A stretch of 64,000 bases of DNA from Rhizobium sp. 16-488-2b (GTDB lineage: Bacteria > Pseudomonadota > Alphaproteobacteria > Rhizobiales > Rhizobiaceae): NCBI RefSeq assembly GCF_017741815.1, contig NZ_JAGHMF010000008.1:248001-312000 (forward strand). Reading direction: 5' to 3'. The translations under genes and the position numbers were made by a program. Below the pieces are notes generated by a model that made no database searches, had not been told where the DNA came from, and saw only the letters and a program-made list of their open reading frames with translations. Positions 1 through 8,964 of this stretch are shown in pieces (position 1 is the stretch's first letter; each line of letters opens with the position of its first letter).

Positions 1-74
1 GCACGGCGGGCCAGAAGCTGTTTCAGCCGGTCGTCGGAATTTTCACCGACCAGGGTTTCGATCAAATCTGTCAT
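1..74 (-). CDS. N-terminus of a truncated gene, possibly a CMD-domain protein
   Basis: An open frame starts with ATG at 74 on the minus strand and runs off the window edge, giving 24 residues beginning MTDLIETLVG. It is the last visible member of the minus-strand operon that begins at 10,059, 63 bases after the FAD oxidoreductase stop. The N-terminus recalls carboxymuconolactone-decarboxylase/alkylhydroperoxidase-like proteins, but 24 residues cannot prove this. No strong ribosome binding site is visible. Confidence 0.45.
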   Translation of the reverse strand, partial: MTDLIETLVGENSDDRLKQLLARR

Positions 75-137
75 CTTGAACTTTCACAGGGAATGATGGG
101 GAGCAGGTCCGAAACGGCCAGGCAGCTGGCCGATTGC

Positions 138-1427
138 CTAGACCTCGCGACTGTCCTTGAACCGGTACCAGGGCAGGATCAGCCGGGCGAAACGGGAGGC
201 GAAGGCATGGAAGGGAACCGCAGGCGGTGCGGTCGGCCGAAGCGCCAGTTCCTCGTCGGCCACGCCGTCGATCGCATCGGCAAGAACCGGCGCCATGGCG
301 CAGGCCAGTGCCAGCCCGCGTCCGTTGCAGCCGATCCAGGCGCAGAGCCCGTCATCTCGCCGGTGAAGGCGCGGCAGGCGATCGACGGTCATGGCAATGC
401 GACCGCCCCAGAAGGAGGTCATCGGATTTTCCGGCAGCGCCGGGAACATTTCTTTCAGGCGCTTGCCGACCATGGCCGGGAGCCGCCGCGAGGCACCGAT
501 CTGAAAGGTGAGCGCACCACCGGAGACGAGCCGCCCGTCGCGTGTCTTGCGGAAATAGCGCAGGTCCATCCGCGTATCCGACGATGCCTCGTCATTCGGC
601 AAAATTTTCTCGGCTAGTGGACCGAGCGGATCCGTGGCGGCCTGATAGGATGTGACCGGCACGATCGATCGGCGCAGTTCAGGCCAGAGATCGCCGGTAT
701 GGGCCGCTGTCGCAAGCCCCACCTTGTCGGCGATAACCCGGCCTTGCGGCGTATTGACGATCCAGCCACCGTCTTTGTGCGACAGGCGCGTTGCCGGACT
801 GTTTTCGCAAATGATCACGCCTTCCGATGCCGCCGCGCGGGCCAGACCGACAGTGAAGGCGTAGGGATTGATGTGACCGCCGCGTCGATGTTCCCAGCCC
901 CCGCAATAGGCATCCGTGCCAAGCCGTTCGGCAATCTGTGATGCGGAAAGCGCGCCGGTTTCGGCGCCGCTGGCGGCCCATTGGGCGGCGAGCCCGGCCA
1001 CCCGTTTGGCACGGCCGGGCGAATGGGCCGGCTGTACCCAGCTGCTACGGCTTGCATCGCAATCGATGCCGTAGTGTTCCACCAGATCATAAAGCTGATC
1101 GGCAGCGCCCTTAACCAGCTGGATAAAACGTTCGCCCCGTTCACCCGGCCAGACTTTTCGCACGGCATCGGGACCGTGGCGAGTGAGCGCGGAAATGACC
1201 TGACCGTTGGCGCGTCCGGATGCGCCATAACCGACGCGTGTTGCTTCCAGCACGATGACGCGGCGACCGCGGCGAGCGAGTTCGAGTGCCGTCGCAAGGC
1301 CGGAAATCCCGCCACCGACGATGACCACGTCGGCCCTCGCCTCGCCCTTCAGCGACGGTGCCTCGAATGTCTCGCGCGACAGCGACATCCATAGCGGGGA
1401 CGGCTTATCCGAAGGCCATGACGTCAT
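138..1427 (-). CDS. FAD-dependent oxidoreductase, DAO family (amine oxidase-like)
   Basis: The 429-residue protein has an N-terminal Rossmann dinucleotide-binding motif (VVIVGGGISGLATALEL, about residues 34-50) followed by an acidic residue at the end of beta-2 (VIVLEA), the FAD site of the D-amino-acid-oxidase superfamily. The segment GYGASGRANGQV resembles gamma-glutamylputrescine oxidase (PuuB) and related enzymes that oxidise secondary amines. Its ATG overlaps the stop of the upstream VOC gene, so the two are translationally coupled. In this operon it probably oxidises the amine released after import or hydantoin cleavage. The exact substrate cannot be read from sequence. Confidence 0.85.
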   Translation of the reverse strand: MTSWPSDKPSPLWMSLSRETFEAPSLKGEARADVVIVGGGISGLATALELARRGRRVIVLEATRVGYGASGRANGQVISALTRHGPDAVRKVWPGERGERFIQLVKGAADQLYDLVEHYGIDCDASRSSWVQPAHSPGRAKRVAGLAAQWAASGAETGALSASQIAERLGTDAYCGGWEHRRGGHINPYAFTVGLARAAASEGVIICENSPATRLSHKDGGWIVNTPQGRVIADKVGLATAAHTGDLWPELRRSIVPVTSYQAATDPLGPLAEKILPNDEASSDTRMDLRYFRKTRDGRLVSGGALTFQIGASRRLPAMVGKRLKEMFPALPENPMTSFWGGRIAMTVDRLPRLHRRDDGLCAWIGCNGRGLALACAMAPVLADAIDGVADEELALRPTAPPAVPFHAFASRFARLILPWYRFKDSREV

Positions 1428-2083
1428 ACCGGGACGATCTCCAGTTCGATACCACAGCTCGCACGGAGATCGTGATATTGCGCGCTTGCACCTGACAGGG
1501 TCAGGCGAGCGCTGCCCGTCTCGATGGCGGTGGATGCGCCGGCTTCATCATCCGGAAGCGCAGAAAGCGAGCCCGCCTGTGGCAAGGCGATGGAGGCGAG
1601 ATGTGCGGCGCCGTTTGCATGCATCATCGTCTGCGGCAGCCACAGCAGGTCCGCCGTGTGATGCTGGCAGACAAGGCACTGCAGGCCGGGCGTGGCGGCC
1701 GGGTCGATGCGGGTGATCGAGAAGCGCAATTCGCCATCGGCGGTCATGCGGGAGAATTGCCTCACGGGTGCGGCAGGGGTGGCGTGCTGCGCCAGTACCC
1801 GTGCGGAAACCTCGATATCGTTGCTGCGCAGGGCGAGCCCGCGGATGCCGGCACCATCGGACAGGAGCTTTCGCCATGTCGCATTGGCGGACGTCTCGGC
1901 GACGATGCCCATGATCTCGATATAGCTTCCGTCAAGCATCACACATCGATTGGCGGTACCCATGGTTGCACTGTGCATAGTCTTCGGCGTCACATGCAAG
2001 CCGGCAGCCTCAAAGGCGGCGCCCGCCGCATCAAGATCTGGCACGAGGACGACGACGTGATCGACGGGAAGCCGAATGCTCAT
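1424..2083 (-). CDS. VOC family (glyoxalase-like) protein
   Basis: The 219-residue protein begins with a beta-alpha-beta unit typical of the vicinal-oxygen-chelate fold (LPVDHVVVLVPDLDAAGAAF) and continues with MLDGSYIEIMGI, the pattern of the Glyoxalase_3-like group. His8 and the Glu of the YIEIM segment are candidate metal ligands. The start overlaps the upstream permease stop and the end overlaps the FAD oxidoreductase start, so it sits in a tightly coupled operon. The reaction is unknown; isomerase, dioxygenase or binding roles are all possible in this fold. Confidence 0.75.
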   Translation of the reverse strand: MSIRLPVDHVVVLVPDLDAAGAAFEAAGLHVTPKTMHSATMGTANRCVMLDGSYIEIMGIVAETSANATWRKLLSDGAGIRGLALRSNDIEVSARVLAQHATPAAPVRQFSRMTADGELRFSITRIDPAATPGLQCLVCQHHTADLLWLPQTMMHANGAAHLASIALPQAGSLSALPDDEAGASTAIETGSARLTLSGASAQYHDLRASCGIELEIVPV

Positions 2084-2877
2084 CCGGCCACCGTCATTTT
2101 CTCGATGCCGTAAACGCGATCGACGATCAGGAGTGCGACCACGGCGAGAAGAAGCTGCAGCGTGCTAAGCGCCGCGATGGTCGGATCGAACTGGTTTTCC
2201 ATATAGCTCAGCATGACAACAGGCAGCGTGTTTGTGCTGGCGCTGCCGAAGAAATAGCTGATCGGCAGGTTGTCGAAGGAGGTGAGGAAGGAAAACAGCG
2301 ATCCCGCCATGATGCCCGGCCGGATCAGCGGCAGCGTCACATGCCAGAAGGTCAAAAGCGGATTAGCTCCGAGAATGGCCGCCGCCTCTTCATAGGAGCG
2401 CGGCATGCCCGCATAGACGCCCGCCACCGTGCGCACGATGTAAGGCAGGCAGACGACGGTATGGGTGATCAGCAGCGCGGTGAACGAGATGCCGACGCCG
2501 AGCCAGGAGAGGAAGAACAGCGAGGCGAAACCGATGACGATCATCGGCATGGATAGCGGCGACAGCAGAAACGTCATGACGGCGCTCGCCCAGGCGCTGC
2601 GCGAGCGCGCCAGATAGATCGCCGCCGGAACGCCGATCAGGCAGGAGGCGAGCGTTGCGCCGATGGCGATCTGGAAACTGACGATCAGCGCATCGATGAA
2701 CGGCTGGTATTCGAAAATCCGCGCAAACCACTTCATCGACCAGCCAGGGATCGGAAACGAGACGTAACCGGCGGACGTGAAGGACACGACGACGACGATC
2801 AGGATCGGCGCCAGCATGAAGACGAAGAAGAGGACGACGAAGGCTGCAAGGCCAATATTGATCCAGTCGCGTCTCAT
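2080..2877 (-). CDS. ABC transporter permease, PotC-like
   Basis: The 265-residue inner-membrane protein has about six hydrophobic segments and the inner-membrane-component loop EEAAAILGANPLLTFWHVTLPLIRPG that contacts the ATPase. The length and motif fit the second permease of spermidine/putrescine-type importers. Three bases separate it from the PotB-like permease upstream. It should form the heterodimeric channel used by the substrate-binding protein at 3806-4855. The transported compound is unknown. Confidence 0.9.
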   Translation of the reverse strand: MRRDWINIGLAAFVVLFFVFMLAPILIVVVVSFTSAGYVSFPIPGWSMKWFARIFEYQPFIDALIVSFQIAIGATLASCLIGVPAAIYLARSRSAWASAVMTFLLSPLSMPMIVIGFASLFFLSWLGVGISFTALLITHTVVCLPYIVRTVAGVYAGMPRSYEEAAAILGANPLLTFWHVTLPLIRPGIMAGSLFSFLTSFDNLPISYFFGSASTNTLPVVMLSYMENQFDPTIAALSTLQLLLAVVALLIVDRVYGIEKMTVAG

Positions 2878-2880
2878 CGC

Positions 2881-3744
2881 TCAGGCTCCCTTGCGGCGCA
2901 CGAGGCGCAGTTGCAGGAACAGGCACAAGACCGCGATAACGAGTAGAATGGTGCTCATGGCGCTCGCCATCCCGAAATCGCGCGTCGTGTTGAACTGCTG
3001 GTAGATCATCAAGGGCAGCGTCTGGATGCCGCCGCCGAGCAGGACCAGCGTGACGAAACTGCCGTTGGCGATCATGAAGACAAGGATGGCGCCGGTGCCG
3101 ATGCCATCGAGCGACAGCGGTAGCGTGACCTCGAAAAAGGTGCGCAGCCGATTGGCGCCGAGGATCTTTGCCGACTCTTCCAGCCGTGTATCGATGCCTT
3201 GAAGTACCGTCGCGATCGACAGAACCATGAAGGGTACGAGAACGTGGACGAGCGCGGCAATGGCGATTTCCGGCGAATTGGTCAGGCGCAGCGGCGCGGA
3301 GAGAATGCCCAACTGATCGACCAGCAGATTGTTTACGAGACCACGGCGCGCAAAAAGCACCTGCCAGCCGAAAGTGCGCATGATGATGGAGGTGAGCAGC
3401 GGTGCGATCAGCAGGAAGATGATCAGGCCCGCAAAACGGCCAGCCTTTCGAACGAGAAAATAGGCGACGGGATAGCCGACCACGATGGAGATTATCGTGA
3501 CACCGGCCGACAGAAGCACCGTCTGGCCGATGATGCCGAGATAAAAGCCATCGGTGAGCAGCGAGACGTAACGCGACAGGGTGAAGCTGCCGTCGTCTGA
3601 AACGATGCTACGCATGCCGTTGTCGATCAGCGGCAGGACGAAAAAGACGACCAGAAACAGCACCGCCGGAAGCGCCATGAGATGTGGCGTCAGCAGGCGG
3701 GAACGGCGTTTGGCCGGAAGCTGTTCTACGCTGGTCTGGCTCAT
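2881..3744 (-). CDS. ABC transporter permease, PotB-like
   Basis: This 287-residue multi-pass protein carries the ATPase-coupling loop EESAKILGANRLRTFFEVTLPLSLDG and pairs with the next gene as the channel of a polyamine-type importer. The frame is open to 3798, but the ATG at 3744 (MSQTSVEQLP) is preferred: GGAAAAGAG lies just upstream, and the longer version would add a charged tail containing a hairpin sequence. The N-terminus contains a short cytoplasmic segment followed by a strong first membrane helix (ALPAVLFLVVFFVLPL). Confidence 0.88.
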   Translation of the reverse strand: MSQTSVEQLPAKRRSRLLTPHLMALPAVLFLVVFFVLPLIDNGMRSIVSDDGSFTLSRYVSLLTDGFYLGIIGQTVLLSAGVTIISIVVGYPVAYFLVRKAGRFAGLIIFLLIAPLLTSIIMRTFGWQVLFARRGLVNNLLVDQLGILSAPLRLTNSPEIAIAALVHVLVPFMVLSIATVLQGIDTRLEESAKILGANRLRTFFEVTLPLSLDGIGTGAILVFMIANGSFVTLVLLGGGIQTLPLMIYQQFNTTRDFGMASAMSTILLVIAVLCLFLQLRLVRRKGA

Positions 3745-3768
3745 TGCTCTTTTCCGTTGGCGGCTAGC

Positions 3769-3796
3769 GGGCTGCCCTCGATAGCGAGGGCAGCCC
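3769..3796 (-). terminator. Perfect hairpin between binding-protein and permease genes
   Basis: A 12-bp perfect stem (GGGCTGCCCTCG paired with CGAGGGCAGCCC) encloses a 4-base loop. It lies just after the binding-protein stop and before the permease start, with no T-run on the transcribed strand. It looks more like an mRNA-stabilising or attenuating element than a full terminator, which would let the binding protein be made in excess of the permeases. Confidence 0.7.
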
Positions 3797-3805
3797 ATCC
3801 TGACC

Positions 3806-4855
3806 TTAGCGGCCGATCTCGCGGTTCCAGCGGTCGACCCATTCGTTGCGCACCTGGGCGATCTGCTCGTAGGGCGGGAAAGCGGTCTTCTGCCAGGGTG
3901 TGACGCGCGGCTTCAGCTTGTCGCTGTAGACGACGTCGCTGTTGGTGACGCCGTAGTTCATGATGTCGGCGAATTTAGTCTGGTTCTGCGCGTCGAGGAT
4001 CTCGTTGATGTAATCCCAGGCGAGCGGATCGGCATTCTTCGGCTTCTGCACGGCAACGCCGTTGAGCGAGCCCCCCTCTTCCGGGTTGATGAAGTCGATC
4101 CAGGTGGCGCCGCTGTCATAGTGGTTCCAGGTGCGGCCGTCGAAATAGATGCCGCAATCAGCCTCTCCCGAGGAAAGGTGGTTGAAAAAGTCGTTCGGGC
4201 CGCCCCAGAAGACGAGGTTGGACTTCATCTTCTCCATCGCCTTGAAGAAGGGATCGGCGTTCTCGACACCGCCGCCGAGCGCCTTGGCCATGGCCCAGAT
4301 CAGCATGATCGGCGTGACGGCGTAGGAAATCGACGGGACAGAGGCGATCAGATCGCCCGAGGACACGCGATCGACGAATTCGGCGAAAGACTTCGGAGGG
4401 TTTTTGACGCGCTCCTTGTGGAAGGTGATACCACCGACGCCGTAGTCGAACAGCGTGCCTTTGCCCATGACGCTATCGGTCAGCTGCTGCGGGATCTTGG
4501 CGAGGTTCGGCACCTTGTCGACGGAGATCGTATCGACGAGATCGGCCTTGGCGGCGGTAAGCGCCAAGTCGGGGGTCATGATCAGCACGTCGACCGGCGG
4601 CTTCGCCTGATTGGCCTCGACCTGTGCCAGCCATTGCGGCGGGCCACCGAGCGAAACATTCGCCTTGGCCTTGGTCTTAGCCTCGAAAGGCGCAACGAAG
4701 CAGGTGCGGACCGCCTCTTCCCAGACGCCGCCAAAGGCGGTGACGGTGATTTCCTTCGACTGGGCATTGGCCAAGCGCGGCAGCCCTCCAGCCATCAGGC
4801 CGGCGCCAACCATGGCGCTGCCACCGAGGAAATGTCTTCTCTTCATTGTCGTCAT
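3806..4855 (-). CDS. ABC transporter substrate-binding protein, PotD/Fbp-like, Tat-exported
   Basis: The 349-residue protein starts with a twin-arginine-type signal (MKRRHFLGGS followed by a hydrophobic stretch and an LANAQS cleavage region). The mature part begins EITVTAFGGVWEEAVRTCFVAPFEAKT, typical of extracellular family-1 binding proteins of the polyamine/iron class. The ATG at 4855 is chosen because GGAGAA lies about 8 bases upstream; the open frame reaches 5017 but would place a non-signal tail in front. It delivers substrate to the PotB/PotC-like permeases. The ligand is unknown. Confidence 0.88.
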   Translation of the reverse strand: MTTMKRRHFLGGSAMVGAGLMAGGLPRLANAQSKEITVTAFGGVWEEAVRTCFVAPFEAKTKAKANVSLGGPPQWLAQVEANQAKPPVDVLIMTPDLALTAAKADLVDTISVDKVPNLAKIPQQLTDSVMGKGTLFDYGVGGITFHKERVKNPPKSFAEFVDRVSSGDLIASVPSISYAVTPIMLIWAMAKALGGGVENADPFFKAMEKMKSNLVFWGGPNDFFNHLSSGEADCGIYFDGRTWNHYDSGATWIDFINPEEGGSLNGVAVQKPKNADPLAWDYINEILDAQNQTKFADIMNYGVTNSDVVYSDKLKPRVTPWQKTAFPPYEQIAQVRNEWVDRWNREIGR

Positions 4856-4910
4856 CACAGTTCTCCAAAGCTGGAACGAGGTGGCATCGGGAATTCGGTT
4901 TGCATGCGCA

Positions 4911-6890
4911 TCAGAAGCTGCCGGCGGCAGCTTCCAGTTTTTGCCGAGCGGCATCGACGGCAGACTTGCTGGCCGCAATACGCGGAAAGCCTTCCGGCAG
5001 TTCCGAGAGAACGGCATCGAAGATTTCGCGGCGACGACGCTGGCGCACGGCGCCGGGTAGCATGACCAGCGCGCGGTTGAGCGTATCCATCACGCTTGCC
5101 GGGAAGGCTTCATCCCACCGCTCGCGCTCGGCGCCCTGGGCGGTAAGGCCGGTGCTGGCCGTCATGTCCTTGCGCAGGCCTGTCGTCGCAGCCACATCCA
5201 CGGCGCCATCGACGATCGACACGCCATACTCTGCTGCGGCGGCCTCGATTGTGACGAAACCGTTGACAACATCCTTCAGCACCGCTTCGGGATCGCGCTT
5301 GGCGGGGTCGCCCCACCCACCGGCGCCGGGGGTCAGGAAGGTGACGGTATTACCGGCATTGACGGTCAGGACGTCGATCTTGCCGAGATGGCGTTCGCCG
5401 ACCTTGCCGCGATTGAGGATGAGCTGGCCCGGCATGCCGGGCTTGCCGCCATTCGAGCCCCAGGGGCGGAACAGCAGCCGCTCCAGGCCACGGCCGAGCA
5501 CGTTGCTGTCATCCGTCAAAACGCGGAACGTCAGTTCCATGCCGCAACCGCCACGCCACTGACCGGCGCCGCCGGAATCAGGGCGAAGCGCGTAGGTGGA
5601 AATCTCGATGCCAAGTTCGGCCTCGACCGTTTCGACCGGATTGTTGGCAAGGTTGGAAATGCCACTGTCGCGACCGTCGATACCGTCGCGGCCCTTGCGC
5701 GCACCGGTGCCGCCGATCATCGGCTCGATGACCTGCACGCGCCGTCCACCACGGCCGTCCGGCTCCGCCATGACAACGGGAATGACCGTGCCGGAGGAAG
5801 CAGCCGGCATGACATCCGGCAGCGCCTTGCCGAAGGCGCCGTTCAGCACGTCGTTGACGCGGATGGCGGCGGCATGGCGCACACCAACGGCCGCCGGTTC
5901 CTGCGGGTTGACGAGGCTGCCTTCGGGAGCCGTAATCTTGACCGGCGCCAGCATGCCGACATTGAGCGGCGTGGTCGGGTCGAGCGTATTGACAAGCGCA
6001 AGCACGCGCAGCGTCAGCCAGGCATGCGGGCGGCCGCGCGAAGGAATGTTCATCGCGGTCGCGACCTGCGGGTCGGTGCCGGTGAAATCGAGATGCACCT
6101 CGCCGTCCTCGAAGGTCGCCGACAGGGCGATACGCACCGGCAAGCGGGTCGCCGCATCGTCGTCGAGATAGTCGGAGAAGCTGTAGGTGCCTGATGGCAC
6201 GCGTTTCAGTACGCTGCGCGCCTTTTCCGCCGAATAGGCGACGAGATCGACGGCGGCGGTGGCGACGGTTTCGACACCATGCTGGCCGATCGTCTGTTCC
6301 AGACGGCGGCGACCGGCGGCGAGCGCTGCCAGCATGGCACGGATATCGCCCATATTGGCATCCGGCGTGCGGCTGTTCGCATTGAGGAAGAGGGCGACGT
6401 CGGGATTCATCTCCCCCTTCTTAATCAGCTTGACCGGCGGAATGCGCAGGCCTTCCTGGAAGATTTCCGTGTTGACCGGCGAAATGCTGGATGGCACGCG
6501 TCCGCCGACATCCGAGCAGTGCACGAAACACCAGCCGTAAGCGACGATCTTGCCGTCATGGAAATAGGGTTCGATCATATGCAGGTCGGGCAGATGGGTG
6601 GCGAGACCTTCCGATCGGTAGGGATCGTTGGTCAGGATGACATCACCCGGCTCCAGCGGGCCGACGGCAGCGATCGACGGTGCGCATTCCAGGCCGACGA
6701 AGCCGGAGACGCCGATTGACCGCGGATAGGCAAAGAAGCGACCATCGAGGCCTGCGAGCGCGCAGGCGAAGTCTGCCGTTTCCTTGACATAGAGTGTGCG
6801 GCCGGTGCGCTGCAGCGTCAGGCACATTTCCTCGCTGACGGCGGCGAGCTTGTTGCCGAGAATGGCGAGCGTGACGGGATCAAGCTTCAT
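4911..6890 (-). CDS. hyuB: Hydantoinase B/oxoprolinase family subunit
   Basis: The 659-residue protein belongs to the HyuB family: it begins with LDPVTLAILGNKLAAVSEEM and contains the conserved LTNDPYRSEGLATHLPDLHMIEPYF segment and a glycine-rich C-terminal region (LTPGAGGWGDP). HyuB pairs with HyuA for ATP-dependent opening of cyclic amides such as N-methylhydantoin or 5-oxoproline; acetone-carboxylase-like reactions occur in the same superfamily. Its ATG overlaps the HyuA stop (ATGA), indicating coupled translation in equal amounts. The substrate is not determinable from sequence. Confidence 0.92.
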   Translation of the reverse strand: MKLDPVTLAILGNKLAAVSEEMCLTLQRTGRTLYVKETADFACALAGLDGRFFAYPRSIGVSGFVGLECAPSIAAVGPLEPGDVILTNDPYRSEGLATHLPDLHMIEPYFHDGKIVAYGWCFVHCSDVGGRVPSSISPVNTEIFQEGLRIPPVKLIKKGEMNPDVALFLNANSRTPDANMGDIRAMLAALAAGRRRLEQTIGQHGVETVATAAVDLVAYSAEKARSVLKRVPSGTYSFSDYLDDDAATRLPVRIALSATFEDGEVHLDFTGTDPQVATAMNIPSRGRPHAWLTLRVLALVNTLDPTTPLNVGMLAPVKITAPEGSLVNPQEPAAVGVRHAAAIRVNDVLNGAFGKALPDVMPAASSGTVIPVVMAEPDGRGGRRVQVIEPMIGGTGARKGRDGIDGRDSGISNLANNPVETVEAELGIEISTYALRPDSGGAGQWRGGCGMELTFRVLTDDSNVLGRGLERLLFRPWGSNGGKPGMPGQLILNRGKVGERHLGKIDVLTVNAGNTVTFLTPGAGGWGDPAKRDPEAVLKDVVNGFVTIEAAAAEYGVSIVDGAVDVAATTGLRKDMTASTGLTAQGAERERWDEAFPASVMDTLNRALVMLPGAVRQRRRREIFDAVLSELPEGFPRIAASKSAVDAARQKLEAAAGSF

Positions 6891-8950
6891 TGCGCATGTC
6901 TTTCGAGATGGAGGTTTCCAAGAGCATCGGCGCGGGCCGACCAGCCGGGAAGAAGAACGGTCGTCGTATCGTCCTGTTCGATGATCGCCGGGCCGCTGAT
7001 CTTGTCGCCTGCGCCAAACGCGCTGCGGTCATAGACGCCGGCCGAAACCCATTTGCCGGCACGGAACAGCGGCCGCTCGCCCTTGGCAGAAGGCGTGCCC
7101 GTACCGGCGGCAATTTCCGGCTGGGTGATGTTTTCGGTCACGCCAACAACGGCGAGGCGAACGGTGCCGAGCTCGACCTCGGTCTCAGTATCGCGGAAAC
7201 CGTAGATGCGCTCATGTTCCAGATGGAAGGCTTCGCAGATCGAGGCAGCGCCGCGGGCATTTTCATCCAGCTTGACGCGCAGTTCATAAGCCTGACCGGC
7301 ATAGCGCATGTCGGCGCCACGTTCGAACCGGCGGGTCTGGCCGGTGTCACCTTCGCGGTCGAGCCAAGCGCTGCCTTCGTCTTCCAGCTCCTTCATCACG
7401 TCGAGCATCATGGCCGCACTGGCATCGTCGACGGCGCGGCGCAGGCTGCGGACGAAGTCGCGGCGCAGGTCGGCGGCCGCAGCCCCGAGCGCGCAGAACG
7501 TGCCGGCGGCCGGCGGGATGACGACGCGGCCGATACCGGCCTCTTCGGCCAGAAGGTTCGCATGGGTCGGGCCGGCGCCGCCGAAGGGCACGAGCGCGAA
7601 GGCAGCAGGATCGAGACCACGCGAGGCAAGCGTCTTGTAGAGCTCGGTCGCCATGCCGGCGGTGGTGACGGCAAGCGCACCTTCGGCGGCAAGGGCTGCG
7701 CCATCGTCACCGGTCAGGCCGATGCGATTGCCAACTTCGCCGAGCGCTGCGCGTGCGGCGTCGATATCGAGCTTCATGCGGCCGCCGAGGAAGCCGGCGG
7801 GATCGATATAACCGAGCGCCAGATAGCAATCGGTGACGGCCGGCTGTTTGCCGCCACGACCATAGGAAACCGGGCCGGGCATCGCGCTAGCGCTCTGGGG
7901 GCCGACCTTGAGGAGACCGTGGGCATCCACCCAGACGATGGAACCACCACCGGCGCCGATGGCCGACACATCAACAACCGGCAGAACCAGCGGCAGGCCG
8001 CCGATGTCTGTGCGTGTCGCAAGCTCTGCCGAACCGGCCTGCGCCACCGCGATATCGGAAGAGGTGCCGCCCATGTCGAAGGTGATGATCGACTTGACAT
8101 CAGCCGCCTGCGCCAGACGGGCAGCGGCCATGACACCCGAGGCAGGGCCGGACAGAATGGTTTCGACTGGGCGTTCATCCGCCGAGACGAGGCTGAGCGA
8201 GCCGCCGTTGGACGCCGTCACAAGGATCGGGGCGACCACGCCATCGCGTTCCAGCCCCTTCGTGAGACCGGCGAAGTAGCGCTGCATCAGCGGCTGGATA
8301 TAGGCATTGAGGCAGGCGACCAGCGTGCGCTCGTATTCGCGGATTTCCGGCCAGATGGCGGCAGCAGAGGTGATCGACAGGCCACCGGCCTTTTCCGACA
8401 GCGTTTTCGCCATGCCGATTTCGACCGACGGCGTCGTATAGCCGTTGATCAGCACGAGGGCGGCGGCATCGACGCCGAGCGACTTGAGTTCCGCGGCCAC
8501 GCGGTCCAGCTCTGCCTCGTCGGCAGCTTTCGTGACCTCGCCATGCGCGGACAAACGGGCATCGACCTCGACGATGCGCAAGCGCGGCACCAGCGGCTCT
8601 TCCTTGCTCGCATGGAAGTCGAACGACGACGGCATGCGGCTGCGGGCGATTTCGAGGATATCGCGATAGCCCTTGCTCACCACTAGCGCGATGGTGGCGC
8701 CGCGCCGCTGAATGATCGCATTGAGGCCGATCGTCGTGCCGTGCATCAGCGTGCCGACATCGGCGGATGTCATGCCGGCCTTCGTCAACAGGCTCTGGAG
8801 CCCCTCGATCAGGGCGCGCGACGGATCGTCCGGCGTCGATGGCTCCTTGTAATAGGTCAGGCTGCCATCGTTCGGGTTGGACAGAACGAAGTCGGTAAAG
8901 GTCCCACCGACGTCGATCCCGATACGCGCACCAGTTTTCTGCATTTGCAT
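6887..8950 (-). CDS. hyuA: Hydantoinase A/oxoprolinase family subunit
   Basis: The 687-residue protein has the N-terminal ATP-binding motif IGIDVGGTFTDFVL and the HGTTIGLNAIIQRRGA and FDMGGTSSDIAV segments that define HyuA/oxoprolinase A. It should phosphorylate the substrate before ring opening in complex with HyuB. Several starts are possible (TTG at 8959, ATG at 8950 or 8944); 8950 is chosen as the first ATG, with GAAAG just upstream. The gene lies between the ATPase and HyuB genes of the transporter operon, so the importer probably brings in the hydantoinase substrate. Confidence 0.92.
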   Translation of the reverse strand: MQMQKTGARIGIDVGGTFTDFVLSNPNDGSLTYYKEPSTPDDPSRALIEGLQSLLTKAGMTSADVGTLMHGTTIGLNAIIQRRGATIALVVSKGYRDILEIARSRMPSSFDFHASKEEPLVPRLRIVEVDARLSAHGEVTKAADEAELDRVAAELKSLGVDAAALVLINGYTTPSVEIGMAKTLSEKAGGLSITSAAAIWPEIREYERTLVACLNAYIQPLMQRYFAGLTKGLERDGVVAPILVTASNGGSLSLVSADERPVETILSGPASGVMAAARLAQAADVKSIITFDMGGTSSDIAVAQAGSAELATRTDIGGLPLVLPVVDVSAIGAGGGSIVWVDAHGLLKVGPQSASAMPGPVSYGRGGKQPAVTDCYLALGYIDPAGFLGGRMKLDIDAARAALGEVGNRIGLTGDDGAALAAEGALAVTTAGMATELYKTLASRGLDPAAFALVPFGGAGPTHANLLAEEAGIGRVVIPPAAGTFCALGAAAADLRRDFVRSLRRAVDDASAAMMLDVMKELEDEGSAWLDREGDTGQTRRFERGADMRYAGQAYELRVKLDENARGAASICEAFHLEHERIYGFRDTETEVELGTVRLAVVGVTENITQPEIAAGTGTPSAKGERPLFRAGKWVSAGVYDRSAFGAGDKISGPAIIEQDDTTTVLLPGWSARADALGNLHLERHAQ

Positions 8951-8964
8951 CACTTTCAAAATTA

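Noticed and set aside
6890..8686. A 598-residue plus-strand open frame
   Set aside because: It is the antisense shadow of HyuA, with Arg/Gly-rich sequence and no recognisable domain.
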